Origin: Galaxea fascicularis
Taxonomy: Eukaryota; Cnidaria; Anthozoa; Scleractinia; Euphylliidae
Assembly: GCA_948470475.1 (NCBI GenBank)
Contig: OX419335.1
Location: forward strand, 32,818,280 to 32,882,279
DNA length: 64,000 bases
Reading direction: 5' to 3'
Made by a program: the position numbers and the translations under genes. The notes beneath the pieces were generated by a model, which was not told the DNA's origin, did no database searches, and saw only the letters and a list, made by a program, of their open reading frames with translations. Numbering within the stretch: position 1 is the first letter of the stretch; the number at the start of each line of letters is the position of its first letter. Below, in pieces: positions 23,801 through 35,300 of this stretch.

Positions 23801-26800
23801 CTAGTAAAACCACACTTCTTTAAGAAGAGTTGTGCACGTCGGTCCAAATTATGGCTATATTTATAGGAGACTAAAAGTAACACTCTTGCACTTACCGGGC
23901 ACTTGTTATAACTGCAGCTTTGGGCATTCCAGTTGTTCCTGATGTGTAAATGTATAGCAACACATCTGACACAAAAAAGGAAAAAAAGGTTTGGACCAAA
24001 AAGCAACTAGTGAACCACACCATGACAAAGAACACCTGCCTTACATTTCCCACTGGTGGCTGGACTAAGGTCAGGACACAAAAATTTTTTTCTATTGATT
24101 ACCCACCCAGAAAAAATTGACGTGCCTTTCCCTGCTTCATTCAAACGAAATTCACTTCCCCCCACCTACCCTTTTCACAGAGAAATCCTGTAGTGGTCTT
24201 TGAGTGTTTGAACTGTTGGTTTTAAGGTAATGATGACACAAACTCATTTTCTTTGGTTTTTACAAAAGTTTGTTGCAAAATGGGTGAAAGAGAAAATGCA
24301 GCTATGAAATGTTTCTTGGATTTTTTAAAAAGCTGAATTGAGAAATTAGCTTCTTTCCGGAGTAAGATCCTAAGTTGCTTTTATCCAGGAGATTTGGTGA
24401 CTCATATTGGAGACCAAAAGATACTTTGCATGTAGACTCCTGGATAATGACCAAGAGTTGCTGTAAGTACACTATGGGATGGGAGATGTATCGATAAATG
24501 GTTGCGTTTAATTTTGTCTTCTCCATCTACCAGCAAGTGATTTAGGATGACTTGTCATGGGCTTTCCTGGTGAACTGTCATCAATTCTCTTGTCCAAATT
24601 AACTGCTGACACCACAGTGGATGGACCACTTCCCAAAGAGTAAAGCTGGACTATATCTGGTATTCTGGTTTGGATTTCCTTTATAGCACCTGCCAAGAAA
24701 TAGTTACTGTGAAAATTCGAAAACCGTGAACACAAGAAACATTTATGGAATGTTATTGTGTTTCAAGCAAAAAGCCAATCATGTGCAAGAAAACTAAACT
24801 GCAAACAGTAACGGTAAAAATTAGTTTGTGGTTTCATGTTGCTTCTGATTGGTTGCTACACAATGGGAAATGTCAAAGTCAAATCAAAGCATTCACGGTT
24901 TTTGGATTTGCACAGAAAGGGATCAAAATTATAAAATGAACACTGAGTTGATAAAAATATTGACCATCACCATGTGAAGAAAACAAGGACTTATTAACTG
25001 TGCCATAACAGGAAAGTTAATAAATTCACCCAGTTTTTTCTCTCAGTGACCAACCCATGCCTTTGATGATTATGCAGCAAACACAGACTTACAGTCTGAA
25101 GTTCTGTTGTGACATATCTCTCTTTTGACATCTCACTTTAATGATAATATTATTTTATTAATCCATAACGTAATGTAAGAAAAAGTCCAGCAAGTGTATG
25201 TTACATAGTCACTGGGAGAATGTGTAATGCTGTTTACAGATGTAGAACCCACCATATTAGACCACATCATTAATAGGATCACCTTGTCATTACGACCACT
25301 TTTTTTGTAGCCTGAACTGCATAAGCCCACCTATTTTCTTATTTGAAAACCCTGTTAATCTGACCACCCCATTAATACAACCAAAGTTTCATGGCCCAAT
25401 GGTGGTCATATTAATGAGGTTCCACTGTATTTTATAATAATCAGAGAGATGAGTATCTTTAATGGGGGAGGTTGTAAAATTGTTTGTCTAAGAACCTCCA
25501 GAACAGATGTAGTTAACACACTCATAACTGGATGGAGTACTGTTATGGCTTAGAAGACACTGTTACTTCATTTGCTCTGACTGCAAAAATTAATATCATG
25601 CATTATTAATGTTGATTATGCATGCACATTACAATTTTTTGATGATGGGCTTAAGATAGTATATAAACTCACCCAATGCACTTAATGAGATTGACATTGA
25701 GGCTTAATGGTATATGGGTTAACATGGTGGTGTTGTTGGAAGGACTCAGCATAAGAAAAGATGTGGTTTCATGAACTCAATATTTTTGAACCACTTCATC
25801 CCAAATAAGGGTTGTGTACTTAGAAGTCACTACTGACAGTTCTTTTTTAGCAATTAAATGAAGTTTCCCCCCCCCCCCTCCAACCCCTGTGCTGTGGTCT
25901 AGCAAAGCCCATTGGCCCCTGGTGACTTATTTTTGCCTTTGGGTGACCAGGAAATATTGGGTTTTACACCAAACCTATATATTGGCACTCTGGATCTCAA
26001 GGGCTTTGAAGTAATATCATTACTTTTCTTTGAGCACAGCCTTGCCCATAATCTTGAAATACGCCAAAGATAGGGATGGTAAATGGTAAATCCAAGACTT
26101 TGCAAGACAGAGAGACTAATATATTTTCTGCGAGCCTGAGACTTTTTTAGCCTTGCAAAAGAAATTGAGATGCCAAGATGACATTACGAAAATTCAAGAC
26201 AGCAAGACAGCTGAAATTTGACAAAAATTCTGTGAGACTCGTATTTTTTGAAGAACCATTTGCTAGGCCTAAAGAAGTTTTTTGACTAGTAATAATATAA
26301 CTTGAAAATAACATTAAAGAGAATAACAAATAATAATATTATGGTACCTGAGAAATTTGTTCCAAAGATTACAGCTCTTACATTAGCTACTGATATGCAA
26401 TGCCACAGTGAGTCCAGTCTCAGGTTGGTGTTGATAAGTGCGGTTATAACACCAAGTTTGGATAATCCTAGCCACATACAAATGAATTCAGGAGAGTTTT
26501 CTAATAGCAGGGCTATCACTTCTCCTTTTTGGTATCCCTGTGACTTGAAATAGTTGGCAACCCTGTTGGAATATTCTTCTACTTCTTGAAATGTCCATGC
26601 CTTCCCTTCAAATGTTATTGCAACTTTGTTGGGGTATTTAGCTGCAGTCAGTTGGAAAACATCAGCAATTGTTCTGTTATTCCTTCTATGCTGATGAGTA
26701 TTCCAAAGCACTCCTGTATAACGACATATACCACTGAAAGGCAACCGGTATAAAATTTTATCATTTTGATTCTCTAATACAAATTTTTAGAGGAGTTGCC

Positions 26801-27131
26801 CTGTCTTCAAGGGGAACTTGCACTCAGTTAAAGGGCAAAACAGATAAATGACAAAACCAAGAAATCTAGGATCTTGCTGACTGGTAACCTGGGCGAAACT
26901 ACAGCTGTCAGCTGTGCCTCGTTGTCAACAGATCCCGTAAGCTCCTAAAATTTGTCCCTCCACTGGGGTGCAAGTGAAGTGCGTCTTCATCTTTGATTAA
27001 TGAATGAAAGTACAAGCAGTGAAGCAAACAACCAATCAGGACGTAACACATTGATAATTCTGATACTCAATCAAAATCGATAAACATAGATAATAACTAA
27101 TCAATTAGTATAGGTAATCACATGATTTCGA

Positions 27132-27167
<36 letters not shown>

Positions 27168-28978
27168 TCAAAGACCAACAAAATTGCACGAGCCCGTAGG
27201 GCGAGTGAAATTTGTGGTCTTTGAAAAAAATTTACAAGTGCTTATTTATTCCAAATTGCACTCGAAATCATGTGATTACCTATTAATAATACACTTGAAA
27301 AAATAGACTACTTATAAAGCCTCAGCCCATACATTGACTACTGAGGTACACAGAAGGCATTGCCCTCGATCTTCCGAAACTTGGAGAAGCTTCGAAAATA
27401 TCCGAAGATCACCGGAAGTGTTCGGGTAATCTTTGGAAATCTTCGGTGGTGTTCAGGTAATCTTCGGAAGTGTTCAGGTGATCGTCAGAAATCATTGGAA
27501 GCATTCGGTGATCTTCGGAAGTGTTCAGCGATTTTCGGAAATCTTCGTGTGGTCTTCGGAATTCTTCAGAAGGTTTGGCACGATATTTGGCGGTCTTCGA
27601 GTCTTCGTTTTAACTTTGGAAATCTTCGTTGTAATTTGCACTCGTGTTACACTTTTTTGCACTGGTGTTACACTTTCTGCACTTTGTTACACTTGAACTG
27701 CACTGCTCTCAGCCAATCATAATCGAGTAATTTTTTCAAGTGTATTATTAATATCAGAAATTAATCAAAATCAATGGCCAGGTTCTTTGTGATTATCACT
27801 TTTGATCGATTTCATTGATTGAGGTTTGATTAGTATTGATTTTGATCGATTATATCAGGGACTGAGGTACCTGTATGAAGAAAAACAATGAAATTTATGA
27901 CGTGGGTACTCCCTCTCCCCAGTATCCTCTCCTTCTCATGTGATGCCTTGCTCGCGCCCGATTTCATTTGAATGCAAACTGTTTTGGCTGCTCGACACCA
28001 TAGTATAGCAGTATAAGTAACCTCGGCTATGAAACTGGTAAAGGTGCACTAGCCTGGTGGATGAACAACTACATTTTCGTAACGTAATGAATGGATCCAT
28101 TTTTAACGAAAATTATATTTTTTCTGAGAATCATGGCTTACACCTGCTTACGAATGGTGTTTCCTAAGCTAGAGTTTTACGCTTGAGGTCACCGATGCAA
28201 GGTAACAAGCGACGGTTAACAAGCTAAACCTGTAATAATTCAGTGTCCCCTATTCGTGACTGGTATACAGTATTGCTGATGCCTTGATATCACTGACACT
28301 CGACACTATCATTTTGATCAAATTGGCTTCCTAAGTATATTCTTAGTGGGTGTTTAATCAGTCACGGTATCCTGACAGTTTCTCAAAATTGATAGAAATC
28401 GATACCCGATGCTTAAACTACTGTGATTATCGATTTTGATCGATTAATTTGCTTAATCGATTGATCATTATCGAGTAATATCGATTTATCGATTAGGTTT
28501 CCGATGGTCGATTTCGATCGATACGTTACGTCCTGAACCAATTAATAAGATAAGTTGATAAGCTGTAAGCTTAAACTACAACATTAAACATCCGTGATCT
28601 TAGGTCACAGAATACGCAGCAGTCCGTTTTTTACGAGAAGGAAGAGAACCAACTTACGTACATTACATCACGCAAAATTGTTCGAAAGAACACCTTTGGA
28701 AACTTCCGCCCTCCTGACGCTAAAAAGGCAAGGAACAGCAGAACTGGGAGAACAACAAGAGGAAGTTGGCAATACCACACGCCCATAGAAAGACCGGCGA
28801 CCACAGCACTCCAGATATAAAGCATCTTGCGTCCTCTAATGTGGCGAACAACTCGAGCTGGTAAAGATAGCTTCTTCAAGCAGTCCGGGTCAGGAAACAT
28901 GAATCTCTCCAATTTGATTTCCGTAAGAATACTTTCCTTTGTGTAAGCCGTGCTTTGTGTACCTCCCCCTTCCGACAA
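20838..28978 (-). CDS. SLC27A4-like: SLC27/FATP-like acyl-CoA synthetase, gene C (complete)
   Basis: Seven minus-strand coding exons: 28662-28978, 26348-26733, 24531-24689, 23896-23965, 22904-23105, 22088-22460 and 20838-21409. They join in frame to 692 residues. An extra N-terminal 51 residues ([14 protein letters not shown]...) precede [15 protein letters not shown], which aligns with the start of genes A and B; translation from 28825 would give 641 residues. Motifs: [14 protein letters not shown] near 290-303, [27 protein letters not shown], and [17 protein letters not shown] near 555-571. The C-terminus is LIIRGEIRM. The exon 1 donor that keeps the phase is GTACGT at 28661-28656; a stronger-looking GTAAGT four bases on would break the frame. 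Function as for gene B. It is the most divergent of the three and is first in the array. Confidence 0.92.
23172..23340 (-). repeat. G-rich interspersed repeat, copy 3
   Basis: Reversed copy of the family at 11510 and 14209. Its C runs, 'gctccatacttttctttaaaaac' (complement of the shared 'tttaaagaaaagtatggag' block) and 'ccggaaaatatccag' match. It lies just upstream of exon 5 of gene C. Confidence 0.55.
24717..24904. mobile_element. MITE-like repeat, copy 2
   Basis: Starts GAAAACCGTGAACAC and ends TTCACGGTTTTT, forming an 11-bp inverted end. The interior matches window positions 1-137 and, reversed, 56863-57038. Its open frame of about 64 codons is conserved in two copies but only as nucleotide homology. 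It lies immediately upstream of exon 3 of gene C. Confidence 0.65.
25237..25426. mobile_element. Pogo-like MITE, copy 3
   Basis: Contains 'tgtagaacccacc' at the left and 'tgaggttccactg' plus TA at the right. Internal blocks 'cctgaactgcataagcccacc' and 'caaagtttcatggccc' match the other two copies. It is more diverged than copy 2 and lies in intron 2 of gene C. Confidence 0.7.
27110..27283. repeat. Foldback unit inside the 1.5-kb element
   Basis: The left arm 'ataggtaatcacatgattt' to about 27190 is the inverted complement of the right arm ending 'aaatcatgtgattacctat'. The arms share 'gagtgcaatttggaataaat' and 'aattttttcaaagacca' in inverted form, with a loop near 27190-27215. No coding content. 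Confidence 0.8.
27281..27753. mobile_element. Small DNA element with inverted ends and internal tandem repeat
   Basis: The left end TATTAATAATACACTTGAAA and the right end TTTCAAGTGTATTATTAATA are inverted over more than 20 bp. The interior at 27370-27600 is an imperfect tandem array built on 'ggaaatcttcggtgatctt' and 'cggaagtgttc' variants. The right part contains a second small array of 'gttacactt' and 'tgcact'. Confidence 0.75.
27370..27600. repeat. Degenerate CTTCGG minisatellite
   Basis: Units of about 25-35 bp with the core 'tcttcggaagtgttc' or 'ggaaatcttcgg' repeat about eight times with variation. The repeated TTCGGAA core is itself nearly palindromic. Two frames stay open across it, but this reflects repetition rather than coding. 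Confidence 0.7.
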
Positions 28979-29350
28979 ATTATCGATTGGTATGTCTTCA
29001 AGCTCGACTGATTATCGACATTTCATGTCGTTAGGGGACAAGTAAACGGCGGGTAAATACTTCGCATTCACCTAGAGACGCTTTTGTGTGGGGCTGTGTG
29101 AGTGATATTTATAAAGATTAGTCAAAGCTTATCGTTTTCTTTGGCATGAAAACATCACCCTAGGTTCTTTCCATAAGGAGAAACCTGTATTCATCGTGAA
29201 AGAAATTGACGATTTAAAAGATCGAGTTAATGTGATAGCGGCACAAGTTCTTATTAGCCCTGCCAAATTCGATCTTTAATACCTGAGTTGCTGAATCCTG
29301 CTCCAACGGATTTGACATTAGAGGAGGCAAGATTTGGAGTCAAATTATAG
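28979..29350. promoter_or_regulatory. Head-to-head promoter region, gene C and PLAT-ankyrin gene
   Basis: Only 372 bp separate the upstream start codon of gene C (minus) from the start codon of the PLAT-ankyrin gene (plus). Both 5' UTRs and core promoters should therefore lie here or overlap exon 1 of gene C, which suggests a bidirectional promoter. I see no clear TATA box or CpG cluster. Confidence 0.55.
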
Positions 29351-32300
29351 ATGAGTTCTGCTTCCGTGGCAAAAGCTGTCGCAAAGAAATTGTAAGTATT
29401 CCACACAAGCTTAAATTTCATTGGAGTTAACTGACTAGCTACAGACGGTCTAGCGTTCTCAAGATTTATACTACTGTTAAAGCTACAATTAACCTTAAGT
29501 GCGTGTTATTTACAGTAATTGGCTCTCATCATACACACTCTGTTACGTTCCTCATTGCCAGGAATTAGAAGGTCAAATTAAAAGGAATAATTAGGGTTAG
29601 TTCAAAGGAGGTATTTAAGGAAATTGTCCTTAATTTCATTTTGACCTAAAACAAGAATGTCATGTGTGATTTGCCTTTGAAAAGATGAAGTGGATGTGAT
29701 GTATAAAGTAATCTTCCAGCTGGGTTCAGAAGTTAGAGTGATTTTTCTTGTTGTGCAATAATTTACTACTGACTTGTTGGTAGAGCACCTGACTACACCT
29801 CTGGCTAAACAAGGCAACCATTTGAACTCTACCATGTTTCCACAATGTTTCCTTGTTTATCTACCCTAGGAAACATTGTTGCGGCAACAAAAAATGTTTC
29901 TGAATTCCCTCAGTTTCTGCAGGTGGCTAAATGGACAAAAATTGGAGAAACACGCATGAGCTCAAGTTGTTGCCTTGTTTAGCCAGAATTTACCATGCAG
30001 GAGTCATGGGTCCAAGCCCTTGCTGGACCAATACTCAGCGTCATTTTACCCATAATTTTTAGATGCTCCGTTCATGAAGTGAAATTTATGCAAAATATGT
30101 TCAATTTGTAGCCTGTGCACATCCACACATCCCCACATTGAGGGGAAGAGATGGATGTACATAAGCTATTCAATTTGTCACTTTGCAGCCCAATGTGTAA
30201 ATCAGTCATTACAGGTAGTTTATTGAGAGATGAATATCTACAGACTAAAATCATTAATAATGTCATTTTTTAATCTGATTTCTGCTTGACTTTTAACCAT
30301 TCACTGAAATTGTCATTTTTGTTTCATTTATTTGTAATTTGATGATATTAATTTATTACACTGTAAATGTATTTTCTTTCATTCCATTTAATCCCAGTGG
30401 AATTAAGAAGAACAATTCCAGAGTTTCCATTATATTATTATCCCTGGGATGCTTATTTAAATAGCACCCATTGGATTGGATTTCCTGGTATATTTCCATC
30501 CTATTCATAGAAATTATTTTTAAGACCAAAGTTTGAAATATACATTGTTATCCAAATTTAGAGCTCCTCTGTAGAGACCTTTTTTTGAGAGAACTGTGAC
30601 TGGGTGAAATATTTTAAAGATCATTTTTTTTATTCAGGAAGATTTTTAGGTAGATTGTTTGTAAATGTATTAATAAATTCTATCTAAAAATTTGCTGACT
30701 TTATTTAGAAAAGAAATCACAGTTCATCTATTAAATGTTGTTTTGTAGTTATCATTCAACTCAAAAATAAAGTTGTTATCATACAGTAGTTGTTTTTCCT
30801 TGTGGGACCATTTCTATGAATAATTTATAATTTTCACTCAGAATAATCATTTTGTAATGATCATGTTCATATCCTCAAAGCAAAAATTATAGTATTCAAT
30901 TCAATGCACATTGTTTGGATGTTACAACCAATCAGATCATGTAAATTGATGGGCAACAAAATGAGATTTTTTCTTACTGAGAGCTAAACGGCCAGGCTAT
31001 CATTTTTTCAAAAACCCCAAACCACTTTTCTGTAGATCAAGAGCTACTGACAGATTTCTCAGACTATTAATAATTCATGTTGAAATAACATCCTGCTCTA
31101 CGTTTCCATGGTCTCAAAACTTTACCCTTCAACTTGGTATAAATCCTTTGCAAGCCTTCTAATACTCATTTTGGCAAGGAATTGAGTTGGCCACAGACTT
31201 ACTGTGTAACTCCAGTTGATGATTTTGTTTTCACAAACTGAAATTGAGCTCGATTATGATTATACTTCATTATCTTCTCTGGAATAATATATGAAGAGGA
31301 TTTCAAAGAGGTCTTCAAATCGACACCGTTGTCCTAAATCCTGCTTGTATTTTCTGGCAGAGGATTCTGACTGCAATAATGAGAGCCAAGAAATGTATGA
31401 CCTACAGTTCAACATGCTCTAAATTGTTTAATTTATTTGCAGATTAGTTTAAATTTCAAGATAAAGTTATGTTATGCCTTGTACGTGCTATCCAAATTTA
31501 ATTCAAATTTCATGTGGTTTTTCTAGTAGCATTTCTATTTTTTTACATTGCAAGGTTAATACTTAAGTCATTAAATGTGTTTGCTGGGGTTATTTGTAGG
31601 AAATACTATCTTGATGTTCAAAGAAGAGAGGATGGTTTTGATTTATCTGGGCCATGCCTACCAAAAGAGGACCCTGTTCCTTTGAGAGCAGTAAGTAAAT
31701 TTTCAGTGTGTTCATGAAACCCATTCCGGATATCAACTAAATTGTACATTAGGCAAAAAGATAAATGTTGCTGAGTATGTTAATTTGTGGCTAAGTTTTA
31801 TTGTATTGAAAATATTTTGTTGGCACATACAGTCAACTCTCTCGTAAGTGGACACCCTCAGGAATTGGAAAAAGTGTCTGTTAGTAGAGCTGTCCACTTA
31901 CAAGAATTACCGGTATTCCCACAAGCAGACACCCAAGAACAATATGGTGGATGTCCACTTAGCAGAGAGTTAATTAGCGGATGTTAATTACATGTTTTAT
32001 TGGGTAGCCAAAAATAGCAACTGTAACTCTTTATTGATGTCAAATGTTAAAACTCTGAAAAAAAAAATAGAGAGTGAACATTGTAAACAGTATGTTCAAC
32101 AAAAAGTTGAACGAGACTTATATTAATAAGTAATATAATTTTATTGCTGCTGTCCATACATGTAACTTTGGTGCTCCTTAAACAATTCCTGCAGGCAAAG
32201 GTATACCATATTTTTGTTGATTATTATTGCAAATTAAAGACAAATTTCATTGCCAAGTGTCAATTATTATACATGGGTCATCCACTTAGGAGAGAGCGTA

Positions 32301-35300
32301 AACAAAAGAAAAATCCAATTTTTCATTTTCAAAAATGTTTGCGTTCGCTTACGAGAGAGTGTCTGCTTACAGGAATGTGTAAATACAGAGTTTGACTGGG
32401 ATGTAAAAAGGGGAATTGAAAACAGTGTCCATAAGTAGAGCTGTCTGCTTACGAGAGTATGCGTTAAAGGAGAGTTGACTGTCTTAGTTCCATTCTACAG
32501 TGTAATTAACTCTAAAGTGGATTATGAGATTTGTTAGAAAAAACCCTGACAAATTAGTCCAGATTCTTTGTATTTAAATACGGAAACAGCTGTACATGGA
32601 GGTTGAATTAGTGATTGTTTTTTTGTATATTTCCATTGGGTTTCTTTTGGGAACTCACACTTAGTTTCATCTGTATTCTTTTTGCAATGCAGGGTCCTAC
32701 TTTAGACTATGATGGAATCCATGACAGAAGCTTAAAACACTACTTCCATAACACCGGTGTCAAAAGACAGTTACAGCAGATGCACACAGTGCGAGACCAA
32801 GATTCTCGGGAGAGTACTATGCGAGGATTTGTTGATCAGACAATGGCATCTGTAGACTATCGTCTCAAACCTGGACCTATTTCGCCATATGCTTTGCCAC
32901 AGACTGTTAGACCTTGTCCTCCTCCTCATCGACCACAAGCGATGCTGACCGTTGATCAGTACATGAAGACAAAGCGTGGTGCAAAACGGAGGTATGGGAT
33001 TGGGCAAGGAAAAAATACATCTGTGCTTTAGTTTCAGTTGTTGAATATTGTTTAGACCAGTACTGTTTTTGTGAGTGAAATTGTGCTGTTGTTGCTTAAA
33101 CCCAGGGTGATCAAAGTAGGAGTCATGAAATTATATACACAAGTTATATATATAAAACTTAATGGTATGGCATTGTATCCCTTGTTGTACAGGGTGTAAG
33201 AGTTAAGTTTCCTTTTTGGACAAGGTTCACTTTCCTTCTCTCTCCGTATACCAGTAGTGGTACTTATTTACTAGCAAATTGTTGATGAACTGTCTTGTAT
33301 CCCACTGTGGAGTGGAGGGGTGGGTTGAAAGGACTCCTGATACCAGTTGTCACTGTCATCCCTTCCACCTGCCTCTGAAAACTAGCATGTTCACCAATGG
33401 GATGATTGAGTTACCCAATCTGAGCTTCAAATATCAGTTGATTCAAACAAGTCCCTTTTTTGTGCATTCAGCCTTTCTACACCTCACATTAAACCCACCA
33501 ACCTGCATTGCATTTACAACAACAACAACAACAATAATTATTTATTTACAAATTCAAATGAATATTAGTTTGAGGGGCTTGTCCCGCAAATAGTCACCAA
33601 GCGAGTTGAGGCGGGACAAGACGAGCATTAGAACATGATGGAAAAGACAAATCACAATAAATTACAAACATGCTGCAAAATGGAAAAACTTATATAAGCA
33701 ACTTGTGATTGAATGGCCATGTAAGTGGGTACCACTGCACTGCTTGAAATGGGCAATCTATGTGGAGTCAAGGTGTCAGTGGATGACGATCATGCCTTAA
33801 GCTAGCTGAATGGGATAATATTGTATATTATCTGTAATTTAGGCGTAACAGTTTGTTTAATTTGCCTTTTTTTGTCTATTTAGAAAAATCCCTTCTAATG
33901 TTGTTGGAAGACCAAGGAGAATTCTGAGACGTTCTCCTCCACAGCATGTTAATCGAGATGAAAGGGAAAGATTAGTTAACATGGCAACCAAGCTTATTGT
34001 TGCCACGGTACGTAGGAGCCTCATCCAAATGTTTACAAGTTATAGTAAATTTTTTGTGACAACTTTTCTTTTAATTTCCCTTTACTGGCAACTGAAGAGA
34101 CTTAAGCCGGCAACGCACTGGGCAATTTTATATGTCAGTCGCGGCAATTTTGGTTGCCAGGGAAAATCGTGAGCAAATTTTCCCATTAATTGATTGATGT
34201 GGGCACACTTGGCGATTTTCTCTGCCGATTTGCCACTCCAATTTTGTTCCCTGGCTCCAAACATTGTTGCTGTTGGGCGAACAAAAATCGCAGGCGTGTG
34301 CATACTTGGCAAATGGCTGCGAATTTAATCACCAATATCTGACATGCCAGATACTCGCGATTTTATATGCTGATCGTGGTGATCGGCAAAAATCACAATC
34401 GCTGGACCGGGCACACTTGGTGATTTTTGCCGATCACAGTGATTGGCATATAAAATCGCCAAGTGTATTACCACCTTTAAGTGCATTCGTCAAGTTTAAA
34501 TAACTACTGCATCTTGAGATGACTTAATAATAATTGTGTCTTTAATTGTTTTTAGGAAACAGTTGCTTTACCTGCAACAAAGAAACAAAGCAAAGGCTTT
34601 CAAACATCTGAAAAGGTACATGTGTAATGCTCGCAAAGTTCACTGTAAACATATAATTTTGTGTAAACATCATGTGTTGAAAATTTTGCATAGCTACAAT
34701 TGCCCTCTTTGTCTCTTTCCTTTTCTGTCATGTATTATTATTATTATTATTATTTGTTTCTCTGGCAACCTTTATTTATAGTCCTTTGTTCAGTTTCCTG
34801 ATTCACCAATGCAAAATAATGGTTAATCAATTTATTGTTGATTGATTGTCTCAGGATATTCCCAGGCTTAGAAGGGAGAAGAAGCGACAAGTGGCTGCAG
34901 AATCATCAGGTACTGTGCAGTTTATCAAGCTTACAACCTTTTTTCCCCCTCTTCATGCAAAATAATCAAACCAAGTTGTGTTACCCTACAAGCAGTCTTT
35001 CTGCAGACAGAGTTATAAGTGTGAGATATCAGAGTGAATGATAATTTGAGTCTTAGTCTGTATTATTCTTGTGTCTTAATGTCATTTTGGCTCCTCCTAG
35101 ATTCAGAAGGTTCTCAAAGAATATCTAGAAGACCTCCTCCTCCAAAGGTTTGTTACAAATGTTTATCTTCCTTTTGGGGTGTCTTACGCTTTTGCCTGAG
35201 GTAGTCTGTGATCCATCATTTTTTAGTGGAAATGTCTTTACATCTACAAGCTGGTTTGGGTACTAGAGCAGCATTTTGCAAACAAATTTCTGTCACTTTC

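Larger units (their letters stand above)
27037..28535. mobile_element. 1.5-kb non-autonomous DNA transposon with 7-bp direct repeats
   Basis: Left end CAGGACGTAACA and right end CGTTACGTCCTG are inverted terminal repeats. Both sides are flanked by the direct repeat AACCAAT, consistent with a target-site duplication. Just inside the ends, ATCGAT-type motifs recur many times (about 27077-27110, 27800-27860, 28390-28523), a common subterminal pattern. No transposase frame is seen. Two further foldback units (27110-27283 and 27281-27753) lie inside. It sits in intron 1 of gene C. Confidence 0.8.

Noticed and set aside
27360..27722. 120-codon frame with repeated 'IFGNLR' units
   Set aside because: It is the translation of the CTTCGG minisatellite inside a transposon; no host-like domain.
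29755..29830. tRNA-like 'ttggtagagcacctgact' segment
   Set aside because: Only an A-box-like match; no B box or cloverleaf. Perhaps a decayed SINE, too weak to list.
32144..32438. Plus-strand frames with 'MGHPLRRERKQ'
   Set aside because: They lie inside the pogo-like element at 31830-32481 and resemble no transposase.
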